Positions 11,444-22,472 of a DNA stretch of 64,000 nucleotides are shown here, piece by piece. Origin of the DNA: Sorghum bicolor. Taxonomy: Eukaryota > Streptophyta > Magnoliopsida > Poales > Poaceae. The translations under genes were made by a program, and so were the position numbers. Location: contig NC_012872.2 in NCBI RefSeq assembly GCF_000003195.3, positions 19,176,491 through 19,240,490 of the forward strand, read 5' to 3'. How positions within the stretch are numbered: position 1 is the stretch's first letter; each line of letters begins with the position of its first letter. The notes under the pieces are model-generated. The model saw nothing but the letters and a program-made list of their open reading frames with translations, did no database searches and was not told where the DNA came from.

Positions 11444-12977
11444 TCAAGCCTTTGTTTTAGGTCCCGAGTTGGAACCTAGGGGGTTAGACACAAAAGATTT
11501 GGGGACCCAAACACTCCTCAGGATTTGTCTCTTCTTGAGGGTGCCCACGTATTTCACAACAATCTTCCCATCCTTGTCCCAACAACACATGTAGTCACAA
11601 ATGTGATTACGTGAGATAGGTGCTTGTTGCTTGGACACTTCCACTTGCTTCTTCTTGATGATCTTGTTGTCTTCAAGTGGGATTGTAGGAGTGGCAACAT
11701 TGTTCACCTTATCAACAAGGTCAACAAGAGGCACACTCTTGTTGAACTTCACACAAGCCACCCCATTTATCATTTTTCTCCCATTGGCCTTACCAATGTA
11801 CTGATTATATCCGAGGCCATCCTTGATTATGGGGTGCCTGGATGCCTTGAACACATTTACCGGCTGCTTGTCCTTGCACTTGCAACCAATCTTGACAATA
11901 GTGTTCAGTCTTTGAATTTCTTTGTCCTTTTTGGCTAACTCATCAAGGTTAGAGACACATGCCTTTATGTCAACATTTATGCATCTTTCACAGCTTTTAC
12001 TTGTAGAAGCCTTTGAACCCTTGGAAGCGGTAGAGGTGCTAGACCAAAGCTTTTCATAGTTTAGTTCAAGCTCATGATATTTTGTTGTCAAGCTTGTGAG
12101 GCTTTCTTGAGCCAAACTATGATCATTCTTTAGGCTAGTCAAAGAGCCATTGAGTGAGGAATGTTCCTTAGTCAATCGCTCATTGGAGTCTTTGACTAGA
12201 GACAATTCTACACCCAATTTCTCAACCCTCTTCTTTTCCTTGGAGAGACATACTTCGAGCCCTTGGTTCTTCTCCCTTTCCTCTAGGAGCAATTCGCCTT
12301 GTGACTCGATGCATGACTCAAGCTTGTCATTAGCGTATATTAGCTTTAGAATTTTAGTTGCAGCAGTTTTACCATATTTTTTAATGAGATTGTTAGCATA
12401 GTTTTCATCATCTTCATTATCACTATCATAATCACCAGTTGTTTGAGGAGAGGAGTCAGTTTGTACCTTGTCTCCTTTTGCCATAAGGCATGTAGGAGTG
12501 TCATCATCGTCATCGGAGAGGTTGGCGAAGAGCCTAGGGGATGAGTAGGTGCCGGAGATGAGCGCTGTAGATGAGACAATGTTGGTGAAGATCTCGGTTG
12601 AGGAGGATCTTTCTTGTACGGCGATGGCAGCTATACTCTTCTTCTCATTGTCATCATCATCACTGTCACTGTCCGATTGCCATTCTTGCCCAAGGTGAGC
12701 TTCCCCTTTCTTCTTGTCCTTGTACTTCTTGTCACTTTGCTTGTTGTATCTTGACTTCTTTCCTTTGTTGGGACAATCAGCTGCAAGATGGCCAGTGTCA
12801 CCACACTCATAGCAAAACCTCTTCCTATATGGTTTGTTTCCCCCATATCTCCTCATCTTATCTTTCTTCATTCTCAAATATTTCTTGTAATTTCCCACTA
12901 GCATGGCTTGTTCTTCATCAAGATCATCATCATCTTTGTGCTTGTGCTCACAACATCCTTTGTTACAATGACTTGAC
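11444..12977 (-). pseudogene. SIRE gag nucleocapsid part
   Basis: The zinc knuckle is CYECGDTGHLAADC, followed by a Lys-rich then Asp/Ser-rich segment and a long coiled-coil-like region (LEVCLSKEKKRVEKLG..., SLTSLTTKYHELELNY). The frame continues upstream of the first ATG into the capsid ORF, which is in another frame: one nucleotide appears lost near 13,020. Confidence 0.85.
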
Positions 12978-13886
12978 TCACTTCCATGTGAAGCCGTGAG
13001 TGCTATATTCTTCCTTTTGATTTAGGGCTTCTTTGGCTTCATCATCCAAGACCTCATGATGCATCAACTTTGCTAGCATTTCTTGAGGAGTCATAGTGTG
13101 ATAGTTGTCTTTCTCCATGATGACGGATGCAAGCATGTTGTTCCTTTGTCTATGCACTCTACAAATCTTTCTTGCTGCAGAGTTATCATCCCATGTTTTT
13201 GCTCCAAGTGCTCTAATTTGATTGATCAATGACATGAATCTATCAAACATGGCTTTTGTTGTTTCTCCCTCAAGTATGCAGAAGTTCTCAATCTTACTTT
13301 GTAGAAGCTCAATGTTTCCTACTCTTACACATTTGTCTCCCTCAAATGACACCTTCAAGGTGTCCCAAATCTGCTTAGCATTCACCATACCATTTACTTT
13401 GTTGTTGTCTTCTGGGGTAAGACATTGTAGAATCAAGGTGGCAGTTGTTGCATTAAGATGAAAGTCTCTCTCATCTTCGGGAGTCCACTCATTTGGATCT
13501 TGCGGTGGATTCACACCAATGTCCACTACTTCCCAGCATCTTGCGGCAATGAGATGTAACTTCATTCTATGAGCCCAATCGGTGTACCTTATACCATCAA
13601 ATGGAGGTGGCTTTCTAGGGTTGATCATTGGCAATGTTGAATTCTTGCTCGAGCTGCTATAATCAAACCCAGTCTTGTTGTAGGTCTTTGACACCTTGCT
13701 AGCATCTTCATTTCCACCTTCACTATCCGACTCGTGATTCTTTTTACCTAGGAGTTCTTTCATCTTGTCTAGCTCTTCTTGCATTTTCTTCATTTGGTCC
13801 TTCTGCTGCAGCTGCAAGGATGCTGTGATCTGTGCTGTGATTTGCTCAACCATTTGTTGTTGAGTTGTTGGATCCATCTTGGCCAA
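12978..13886 (-). pseudogene. SIRE gag capsid part
   Basis: This 302-codon frame has Gln-rich heptads at the N-terminus, then the copia capsid fold (PPPFDGIRYTDWAHRMK, QIWDTLKVSFEGD, MFDRFMSLINQIRALG). It starts 43 bp downstream of the primer-binding site. A frameshift near 13,020 gives a false stop at 12,978. Confidence 0.87.
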
Positions 13887-13927
13887 TGTTACTCCTCACG
13901 CGGTTAAGCGTATGAACGAGGAACCTT

Positions 13928-13939
13928 GCTTTGATACCA
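13928..13939 (-). promoter_or_regulatory. SIRE primer-binding site (initiator tRNA-Met type)
   Basis: The minus strand reads TGGTATCAAAGC just inside the 5' LTR, one mismatch from TGGTATCAGAGC, the usual copia site complementary to initiator tRNA-Met. Confidence 0.88.
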
Positions 13940-13941
13940 AT

Positions 13942-15473
13942 TGAAATGACCTAATTGGCCTAGAGGGGGGGTGAATAGGCCTTTTGATAGAATCTGAAAC
14001 TCACAAACTTGAACTTGCAAAAGTTAGTAACCAGACCGGAAGTTCCGGTAGTCTGGATCGGAAGTTTCGGTCGGCTTGATCAGAACTTCCGGTGTAGACT
14101 TCCTGAGCTTCCGGTTACCTAAAGATACTGCAAAATCTAAGAAAAGACAAGGGGGAGTTCAGATCTAGTGTCACCACACACTCCTGGAGATTGTTGAAGT
14201 TGGTGTTGAACTTCACCGACTTCTTTTCACTCCTAGTTGCGGATCCAAGAATATCACCCTGTGAAATAGGAGGAGGAAAGGACAGACAACAGCTCACAAA
14301 GCAAGAGGGTGGTCGAAGCCACCGCCACAGTAGGACAAGAGATTTAATCCGAGGTTCGGCAATCTCCACTAAGGAGTTCCTACGTCCTCGTTGTTGAGGT
14401 GACCACTAAGGTCTGACCACGAAGGTCTCCTCTCTCAAGCAACCACAAAGGTTAACTTAAGATATCCACTAAGAGTCAAGAGGTAGTTACAAACACTTCG
14501 GGGTGCCCTCACTAGTAAATCAACACGGGCAACCATGAAGAACACCTAGCCGGCTAGGGTTCAGAGAACCCAAGAGTAATAAACACAAAACCAGCCTGCA
14601 AGAAGGGGAAACCAAGTGCTCAAGTCGTAGATCTATGCTCCAACTCTCTAATCTCACTTCCCTAGCTCAAACAATCTGGATTGAGATTCGAAGACATAGG
14701 GGGAGAGAGAGTAGGTGAGTCACAGCTTAGACAGGATGGAAGGCTCAGCTAGAGAGTTGTTCTGATATCTCTAACGGTTAGAAAGAGATAAGGATATATA
14801 TAAAGGAAGGTACCGGAACTTCCGATAACAAGTACCGAAACTTCTAGTTTACTCACGACTAACAGAAAGTGCCAGTACAGGCACATTGGAACTTCTGCTC
14901 ACTGACCGGAAGTGAAAAACGAAACGCGAGACGCTCCACAGAAAACTTACATCGCGGACTTCCGGTCCTGGACCGGAACTTTCGGTCAGCCACTGGAAGT
15001 GAAAGCTGAGACGCGAGACGGTCCGCAGAAAACTTACAGCGCGGACTTCCGGTCCTGGACCGGAACTTCCGGTCCGTACCGGGACTTCCGGTCAGCCATC
15101 GGAAGTGAAAGCTGAAACACGAGACGTGACCCTAAGGCTGTCGGAACTTCCGGTCTGAATGACCGGAACTTCCGGTCTGCTAACTCCGCTAAGAAAGGCA
15201 CCAGCAATGAGAGCACTTTTATCCCCACTTTGCCAACCAGATTCATGTCCCTCTTGATAGTGCGGCGTTTCCTATTACCCAAAAAGAAAGAACAAAGTTG
15301 AAGACAGGGTCGAAACGTCTTTAGTCCGTATGAGCTGCAGGTTACCGAAGGTTCTTTATTTAACTCCATCAAATAGGCTATTTCCTGTAGATTTGCACTT
15401 TAAGAGCAGATTAGTCCCTAAGTTGATTATCATTAATTATCCAAAACCCACAATGGGAGCGAATGCACTTACA
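13942..15473 (-). repeat. SIRE 5' LTR
   Basis: This 1,532-bp LTR is the partner of 3,589-5,090. The net 30-bp difference is explained by a 49-nt segment present only here (about 15,205-15,253) and a 19-nt loss in the tandem array. The minus-strand TATA is at 14,795-14,802. Confidence 0.95.
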
Positions 15474-18400
15474 TCGCCGATATAGCGTGCAGACGAATCT
15501 GATCGGCTTCTTCTATCTCCTTCATGTCTTTATCGGCAGAGCCTTCCACTGGCTTCTGCTTCTTCTTCATCTGCAGCGCCTTGCGAGCTTGGACGTTTCG
15601 CTCTTGTTCAAGGGTTTTGATCGTCTCGGGCAGCTGACTTTCCTCCTGTTGAGCTTGGGACAGAGCCTCTTCTACTTGTTTAAGCTCCGCCAACAGGGTT
15701 TCCCTTCTTGCCGATAGGTCAGAGATCTTTGTTTCAGCACATCTCCTGAGGATTTCAGAATGTCGATGCTCTTGTGCTTTTCATCGGCAAGGTGCTTTAC
15801 CTTCATTACCTCCTCTGAATGCTGAGCATGGGCGACTCTATCGGCAAGGCGCTGAGTGGCCTTTTGGTACTGGAGCTGTCGACTCTCCAAGTGTGCAGCC
15901 TTGAAGAGGATTTCCTCGCGGCATCGGCAGGGATCTGGCCTCTGAGAGCTTTAAACAGAGCCTTGGCTGGATCGGAGTCATCAACTAGTTGGGCTGTATC
16001 TTGATGAAGCAGGGCCAGCAGATCTTCCAACTTTGCTCTGATTTCTGTCGATGAAATACCGAATTCTTGAGAAGAGCTTGCTTCCTCGCCATCATCATCG
16101 GAAACTTCGATTGCAAAGGAGAATAGGCTGTCGGGAGAATCTTGTTCCTGAAAAGAAAAGGAGATAGGTTATTTGATGATGAATATTGGTAAAATAAAGA
16201 GTGATGATCAAATAGCTTACTTGTTTCAGAGCTATTTCTCGCCTCTAGCTAGTTGAGGCTGATGGTACTATGGGTTGATCGACCGGAGTTGCCGATGAAA
16301 CAATGTCAGCTGTAAAATTAACAGGGGTAATTATAAGATGGAAAGATAGGTTCATCGGCAATAATTTCATAGATAGTACTTTACCTTGAGGGGGTGCAGT
16401 GCTTGTCTGGATGGAGGAGACCACCGATGAAATGATTGATCCCACTGGATCGATGGTCTGTTCAGGTATATCGGCTGATATTTCTTCTTGCTGAGGTATC
16501 TCTTGTGGCTGAGGTGGAGATGGTGCTTGCTGCATCTGGATTTCTAGAGAAGAAGGGGATGATTCCACTTGAATCGGTGACCCTAGGGGAGGAGGAGGCG
16601 TCGCTGTTCTCTGACGCTTTGCTTGTGACTTGGTACTCTTGGGGCCCTTTCTCTTTACTTGGCTGGACTGGGGGGCATCGGCACCCGTCTTGGTACTTCT
16701 GGTCTTTGCCGATTTGCTGGTTTGTTGATACAACAATAAAAATTTTATAAGTACAAGGGTAACAGAGTATTGATGAAATTTTGGTTGGGACGGTAGAAGT
16801 TACTGATGAAGTTCCCTTAGCAGCCGATGTGTCCTGAAAAAGTTGTGTAAGTATAAAATTGAATCGGTATAAGTTAAAAAGTAAAGAGTGTACCTTGAAA
16901 GCTTGTGCCAAAGCAGTAGCGGCTACCGATGGGGATGTCTTCGCTCGCCTGGTGGTAATTTTCTTGAAGCGCACACCCCGGTGCATTAAAGCCGCCAAGC
17001 TTAGTGCGTTGTTGCTGATCAAAGAGATCGGGCCTGATGGGAGAAGTTCGATCGGCCTACCACTTCTGCTGACCGACGGTGGAGTATCATCGACCTGTGT
17101 AAAATAGAGGAAGTAAGTTGCCGATAAAAGCAAAAGTAACAAGATTGAGGCATCGGTTGAAAACTTACAGTGTTATCGGGGACCTTGTACGCGGAGTCGA
17201 TCATACCGCGGTATGTGAGAGTCGATCTGCAGAACAAGTGCTCCTTCCATTCTGCCCACCATTGTTTGTACGCCTGGGTGATGAAGAGAGCTGGGATCCA
17301 GGCTGATAGGTCGATATCTAACGTATCGGCATTTGGTGGAAGTTGGGCTATTCTAATCCACTCAAGACCATTGGTGATGGTTTCCCTTGGTTTTACCACA
17401 TCGGCGTAGCAAAGCGCATTTGGCAGCTATCCAAAAGCTAGTTGGTGAACTAGTGCCGATGGGTTATAAAACTCATAGGTTAGGTTGGAGGCTTTCCCGC
17501 TACCGAAGAAGTTCACTAGTATGGCTCTCGAAGTAATGATTGCCATCATTTGGTCTTGGTCCTTGTTGAGAGCATTGTCAAAGGGGTGGAAAGTGAGTGG
17601 GAACCTAGTCTCTGGATCCTCATAAGGCATCCATGCCCGTTGATCTTTGGCCAAACCTTCATAGAGAGTCTAAAAGAATCGGCTGACCTGGTCCTCATTG
17701 CCACCAGTACCAGGAAGGACTATGGTAGCTTCACCATAGTTTAGAGGAGGGCAAGTTGCCAATTCTTCTTCATCCAACTCATAATCTTCGGCTATGTCTC
17801 TTGGGAAACTCTGTGCGAAGAGGTCAAATCCAAGGCGTTTATGCATATGGACACTGAGCCACATGTTGACAAACCACCAAGGTCCCCCTAAGTTGTCGAT
17901 AGATTGGCCTAGAAGGAGTTTCTTGGCTACCTAATGAAGGAGGTGATAAGCAGCACCAAGCAGGTATCGGCCAAGAGGAAATCGGCCACCCTTGGCAAGT
18001 TTCTTCGCTGCCGATAGATAGACAGAGGTTGGTCCTGCCGATCGCCCACAGAACACGAACTTATCCAACCACATGTTTAGGAAAATTGCCTGCTCCCTCT
18101 CCCCGACAGATCTTGTCTTTTGGTACTTCTGAATATATCTAGACCAACCGCCGATAGCGCGAGTTTCTACTTTAGCACTGGGCTTGGTGTCAATCAGGTG
18201 ATTGCTATCGGCAGTGGATATATCTAAGCCGGTGAGCATGAGTACATCGGCAAGAGTGGGTGAAGCAGGGCCATGGCCGAATATAAAAGCATTGAGCGTG
18301 TCTGACCAGAAATACGAGGCAACTATCAGCAGTGACTCGTTTCTCTCCATATCGGCAAGAGATAGTCTAATGCACTGATCTAGTTTCCGTTCACCCCAAT

Positions 18401-18770
18401 GAACTTCATTTGAATGGCTGACTCTCAAGAACCAGTCTTTCCATCCCTTGGTAGGACTGGGCCAGGAACGAAAAGCATCTTTCCATAGATCTAAAGAAAA
18501 GTTTTCAGCTCTAAAGGGGATTCTATTTGTCTCTGCATTTATTAGATCGGTGGGATCTGGGTTTCCTAACGGACCGAGACATTGGAAGTGAGGTTGATCG
18601 GTAGGAATTACGATCTTATCGGCCAAATCCTAAAAAAGTTTTGAGGAAGGAAGAACAGAAAGAAAAAGGGAGTACTCAGTAAAAGAATTGCAGATGAACA
18701 GGAATACAGCAAAAGTAAAAAGGAAGAGGGATGATGAACCAACCTCGGGGACGATGAAGTTGATGGCCAT
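15474..18770 (-). pseudogene. Tat-1 antisense spliced gene, PMD-type (decayed)
   Basis: Minus-strand gene opposite to pol. Exons inferred from GT-AG sites and alignment with Tat-3: 18,744-18,770 (27 nt), 17,169-18,629 (1,461), 16,894-17,094 (201), 16,385-16,724 (340), 16,221-16,309 (89), and 15,474-16,147 continuing across the SIRE insertion to a TGA at 3,561-3,563. Exon 2 resembles the plant mobile domain (aminotransferase-like PMD; motifs LDLWKDAFRSWPSP, SASYFWSDTLNAF-like, FVFCGRSAGPTS, FITQAYKQWWAEW). Later exons are Pro/Ser-rich, then coiled coil. Breaks: TAG at 17,931, 17,670 and about 17,427, TAG in exon 5, +2 and -1 indels in exon 6, and a doubtful acceptor for exon 4. All four stops sit where Tat-3 has Gln. 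Confidence 0.85.
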
Positions 18771-18923
18771 TTCTTCTTGAGGGAAGGAGAAATCGAAGGC
18801 TTTGAGAGTTGTTGGAGAAGATCCTTGTTGAAGTTCTCGGAGTTCTCAGGCAATGCCACCGCCAGGAAAGTGGATTTTGAGCTGTAGAATGATAAGATGG
18901 GGGAGGAGTACCGGAGAAGGAAG

Positions 18924-18931
18924 TATTTATA
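18924..18931 (-). promoter_or_regulatory. TATA box of Tat-1 antisense gene
   Basis: TATAAATA on the minus strand lies 154 bp upstream of the ATG at 18,770. The surrounding sequence (GTCCTATAAATA) is conserved in Tat-3 at 60,681-60,690. A conserved block holding ATCGGCAATATTACCGTTA lies further upstream (about 19,127-19,146). Confidence 0.75.
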
Positions 18932-19329
18932 GGACAAAACGGGCAGGGGCAAATCTGACTTATCTCTTTGCCGCATCCGTGAAATCTGAGGGTGTTTAGG
19001 TGGATATGGTAACTGTTCGCACGGTAATTAAGGGATTGTGCAGGTGATTTGACGGCAAGCGGTCATAATTTTGAAGATATTTCACTGTGCAAGATCGCCT
19101 GGTCGGCCCATCGGCAGCTTTCTCTAACGGTAATATTGCCGATGAGCGCATAAAGTAGAGAGATTTGGTTGAGAGGTTGAGAAATTCGAGGAATCTGCAG
19201 AAGAATCGGGCTGAGGTTCTTTAGATTTGGCGACTGATTATCAAATTAGGAGAAATAATTGCGGAAAGGTGTTATTTCTGCAGAGAATTTTGGAGCATTA
19301 ATGATTTTATACTCCGAAATTGGGGGGCA

Positions 19330-20052
19330 TGTGTTGACATCGTTTTTTGACATGTGTCTCTAGATACGCATCTGGAGTTAATGAAGCGTAGATCGGCAGA
19401 TTAGGCGATGGTGGCTAATCTACAGGGAGGTTGCAGATGGAGGATGGTGCCGATGGAGAAACAATTGAATATGACTAAGTCCAGGGGTGGTGATGCCGAT
19501 GACCAGTGCCAGTGTTTACCGATGGATGCAACAGGCAGTCTGTCGATGACTCTGAAGAAAAGCGCGGAGGTTATCGATTGATTCGTAGCGGTGTCCCGAT
19601 CGGTTACGGGGGATAGTTTAATGTTTTCCTTAGTTATTAAAATTTGTTTTGTATACGGCTTCTGTTTAATTAAGAATTTGAGTCCTAGTCGTGTCTGGTT
19701 GTAATTCTTCAGACAGGGTATAAAGGTAGACCCTAGAGCAATGTAATGAGACAATCTATCAATCAATCAAACACAAGTTTTTACTCATATTCCAGCATCT
19801 ACTTTTTCGACGACTTCGTCACATTTTCTTTTTACTACGAGTTCTTATGAATTCGTCGAGTCAAACTCGACGTGTTCTCAAGTTCCGCATGATCACCTCT
19901 TGGCCGTGATATCCGGACGTATCGCTGTTGTCGGGACCAAAGTGGTCGAGTTACCACCTTTGTCGATTGTAAGGTCAAATCGGATGGCACACCTTAACGT
20001 TTGAATCGGGTATTAGCCCTTTGTATTTGCAGATCAGCTTTTGCACCAACAC
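19330..20052 (+). repeat. Tat-1 3' LTR
   Basis: It begins TGTGTTGACA (or TGTTGACA at 19,332), right after the polypurine stretch AAATTGGGGGGCA, and ends CACCAACA(CA) at 20,051-20,053. The exact edge is ambiguous by 2 bp because TGTGTTG and CAACACA are inverted at the ends. TATAAAG is at 19,719-19,725. The inverted homologue is 59,464-60,184. Confidence 0.85.
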
Positions 20053-20316
20053 ATACAAGCTCATCATATCATTAAACTGTTATTTTAGTAGCAAAGCAAA
20101 AATACCAGACTTGTGCTTCATAGTTGATCAGTGGACATTCGAGCACACATGTATATTCAAATGATAAATATATCTCAGGACGTAAACGAGATACTACATG
20201 CATGCTTAAGGTAATTGATATATATTTCTAAATAGCGGGTAGCAGCTTTGACGAGGATAATCCACACGGGCGCAGACGATTCTATGCAATTGATGATGAA
20301 ATAGCAAAGTTATAGT
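20053..20316. other. Host sequence beyond Tat-1, no gene seen
   Basis: AT-rich sequence, possibly the 3' untranslated region of the minus-strand LRR fragment that follows. Confidence 0.4.
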
Positions 20317-20876
20317 TTAGTGGGTACCTTCGTAACGAGCATCCAGATATTTATCCTTGAGGTTGTCCAGTCGCTGCCGCAGGGACGAAGGGATTGACTT
20401 TATACCTGGGCAGTCATTAATTATAAGCTCACAAAGAGATGAGTATGCTTGTGGCCCATTGGGCAAGAATGGTGCGAGGCTTTCGCAATCTTGAAGAAAG
20501 AGGCGTTCCAGCATCTGGAGCTCTCCGGAGGTAGATTCCAGTGATCTCAACATTGTCCATGTATCAATGTCTAGTGTTCGGAGTGCATCCAGCTGACCCG
20601 AGAGGAGTTGTAGTTTGTGGCATTCCGAAATATCTATTTTTCTGAGGGATGGTGGAAGGTTGGCAACCTCTGACAAGCTGCCACACTGCCATATGAAAAG
20701 AGATTCAAGGCATCGAAGGAAGTGATCCTGACTGGCCGATGAAGACAGCTCTGGTACAGCAGCTGTGGATGCCATGACGTCAGTGGTAGGCCCTTGATTC
20801 CATGTCGTCTTGTCCTGTGCTTGCCGAATATGGACTTAAAAGTTTAGGACACCTCCGAACCTCCATTTTCGGACTC
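20317..20876 (-). pseudogene. NB-LRR resistance gene fragment (LRR C-terminus)
   Basis: A 152-codon frame with irregular plant LRRs: [58 protein letters not shown] and [19 protein letters not shown]. This spacing and the C-terminal [10 protein letters not shown] resemble the end of CNL-type receptors. LRR-like residues ([13 protein letters not shown]) continue upstream in broken frame to about 20,876, where RPS4 sequence begins on the opposite strand. No NB-ARC is present. GAAG|GTACCC near 20,328 could be a splice donor. Confidence 0.75.
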
Positions 20877-22037
20877 CATGTGTTGGTTGATGGCAAGTTC
20901 AGGACTGACAAGACCTACGGCTTCATGGGTATGCACAAATGTTTCTTTCTTGGGTATGGCAATTTAACATTTCTCATTTACTCTTTTTTTTTTGATGTAA
21001 ACAGGAGGGGAATCCCCCTACTGTGCTTTTATTGATTAATAAAAAGAAGGCAGCTGTACATAGTCTCAAGAAACAAAGAAGGAAAGGAAAAATATAAGCC
21101 AAATTACACATAAGCTTCTAGTCATTGACATAAAAGAGGGACTAAACTACTCTTTGCTCGAAGAATAACTTGAGCAAATTCTCTTTTGAAAACAGCCTTG
21201 CAGCTTTGGATTGAGGGCTGAGCATTCCTGAAAATTGCATCATTCCGGACAGACCAAATTGACCAACACATGGTGACAATAATTTCCATGAAGAAAGGCT
21301 GTTGGATTTGCTGTCTAAAAGACTCCAGAGTTGCGAAGGGATCTGTTATGCAGTTATGTTGTCTATTTGCAGATGTCATTTCCATTCCAAAGACTGGTGA
21401 GAACTACAGAATTCTCTATGACACCAAGGGTCGCTTCCGTCTTCACTCTGTTAGGGATGAGGACGCAAAGGTGAGCACTAGCTGAGGACATAATGTAATC
21501 TCACACTAATCCTTGGCAAGGAATGCATATGGAAATATAAGTTTGAATGCTGTGCTTTGTCAGTTGATGGTTCATTGTACCGGCTTGGTTATTTGAACAG
21601 TTTAATTTTCCTTACATTCTCTGGAGTTCACTTTTGTAAGGATAGCAATATTATTCCTTTAGAAACATAACTCTGATATGTAGTTGACAATGTGTATTCT
21701 TAATTGCACTTTTAGTTAGAACTTAGAACTCATTGTGATGTATCAACTGTTGCTATTCTACAAACAATCGTGATTATTATGTTTCTACCTCTTATTTTCG
21801 TGCAGAATTTTTATTACCGAGATTGTAAAAAATTGTCTCTTACTGCAGTTCAAGCTTTGCAAGGTCCGTTCTGTCCAGTTTGGTCAGAAGGGCATTCCGT
21901 ATCTGAACACATATGATGGGCGCACCATCCGCTATCCTGATCCTCTTATTAAGGCAAATGACACAATCAAGATTTATCTGGTGACAAATAAGATCGTTGA
22001 TTTCATCAAGTTTGACGTGGGCAATGTCGTTATGGTA
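20877..22037 (+). pseudogene. RPS4: 40S ribosomal protein S4 (eS4) gene fragment
   Basis: Three exons joined by GT-AG introns in consistent phase: 20,877-20,928 (HVLVDGKFRTDKTY-GFM), 21,373-21,470 ([20 protein letters not shown]) and 21,849-22,037 ([20 protein letters not shown] through KFDVGNVVM). These match the central S4 core. The N-terminal exons are absent, replaced by the inverted LRR fragment. Two residues usual between DKTY and GFM are missing. A LINE fragment fills the first intron, and a CACTA element interrupts the last exon at 22,038. The rest of the gene would lie beyond the CACTA's other end, outside the window. Confidence 0.93.
20984..21350 (-). mobile_element. L1-type LINE 3' fragment
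   Basis: The minus-strand frame (from about 21,350 to 21,122) holds [19 protein letters not shown], resembling the zinc-binding C-terminal region of plant non-LTR reverse transcriptases. The 3' end carries a GGGGGATTCCCCTCCTGTTTAC-like tail and a 10-bp A-run (T-run at 20,984-20,993 on +). It is 5'-truncated inside the RPS4 intron. No duplication was recognised. Confidence 0.75.
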
Positions 22038-22220
22038 CACTAGTACAGACGGTTCGCAACCCCTTTATTCAGGCGGATTGACGAACTGCCAGTGGCTATA
22101 GGCTTGTAGAAATAAAAGTTTCCACAGGCGGTTAACTGAGAACCGTCAGGCGGTTCATTTATGTGAGCCGCCTGTAGAAATTCTACAGGCGGTTCTTATA
22201 ACAGAACCGCCTATGGTAAG
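22038..22220. repeat. CACTA terminal and subterminal repeats
   Basis: After the CACTA terminus, variants of CAGGCGGTT recur in both orientations. They include a near-perfect 25-nt palindrome at 22,168-22,192 built of CCGCCTGTAGAA and its complement. Subterminal arrays of this type bind CACTA accessory proteins. Confidence 0.85.
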
Positions 22221-22472
22221 ATTTTCCAATTTAACATAATTTCCAAATTTTCCTGCAAACCCTATTTTTAATATTATAATATATATATATATATATATAT
22301 ATTATATACATTAATATTGAAACTATGTTAGGCTAGAAGATTCAACCAATACAACATGCAATATATTTATATATATCATTACTTTGTACATAAAATTATA
22401 TTAATTACAAATATCACACATCAAAGTTTTTTGTTCACAGACATATGAGGTTTCACATTAGAAACCTCTGCT
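22221..22472. other. CACTA AT-rich 3' region with (AT)n
   Basis: AT-rich sequence with a dinucleotide microsatellite at about 22,281-22,305. No coding signal was seen. Confidence 0.7.

Larger units (their letters stand above)
3589..15473 (-). mobile_element. Ty1/copia SIRE-type LTR retrotransposon, complete
   Basis: The 11,885-bp element has LTRs at 3,589-5,090 and 13,942-15,473 and 5-bp duplications TCGCC at 3,584-3,588 and 15,474-15,478. On the minus strand the order is gag, zinc knuckle, protease, integrase, RT, RNase H, then an extra ORF. Copia order (integrase before RT), long LTRs and an extra ORF after pol indicate the SIRE/Maximus lineage. The LTRs differ by roughly 2-3% by eye, plus indels. 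The coding frames are broken. Confidence 0.95.
1..20052 (+). mobile_element. Tat-lineage Ty3/gypsy element Tat-1, 3' part
   Basis: The pol domains run protease end, RT, RNase H, second (archaeal-type) RNase H, integrase on the + strand. They are followed by an antisense gene and a 3' LTR at about 19,330-20,052. A second RNase H plus extra ORFs after pol is typical of the Tat lineage. The 5' LTR and gag lie before the window. The element is interrupted by a MITE (2,511-2,814) and a SIRE element (3,589-15,473). GCCGAT/ATCGGC hexamers are unusually frequent throughout. Confidence 0.9.

Noticed and set aside
20984..21370. LINE target duplication
   Set aside because: No matching direct repeat was found by eye on the two sides; the 5' edge remains uncertain.
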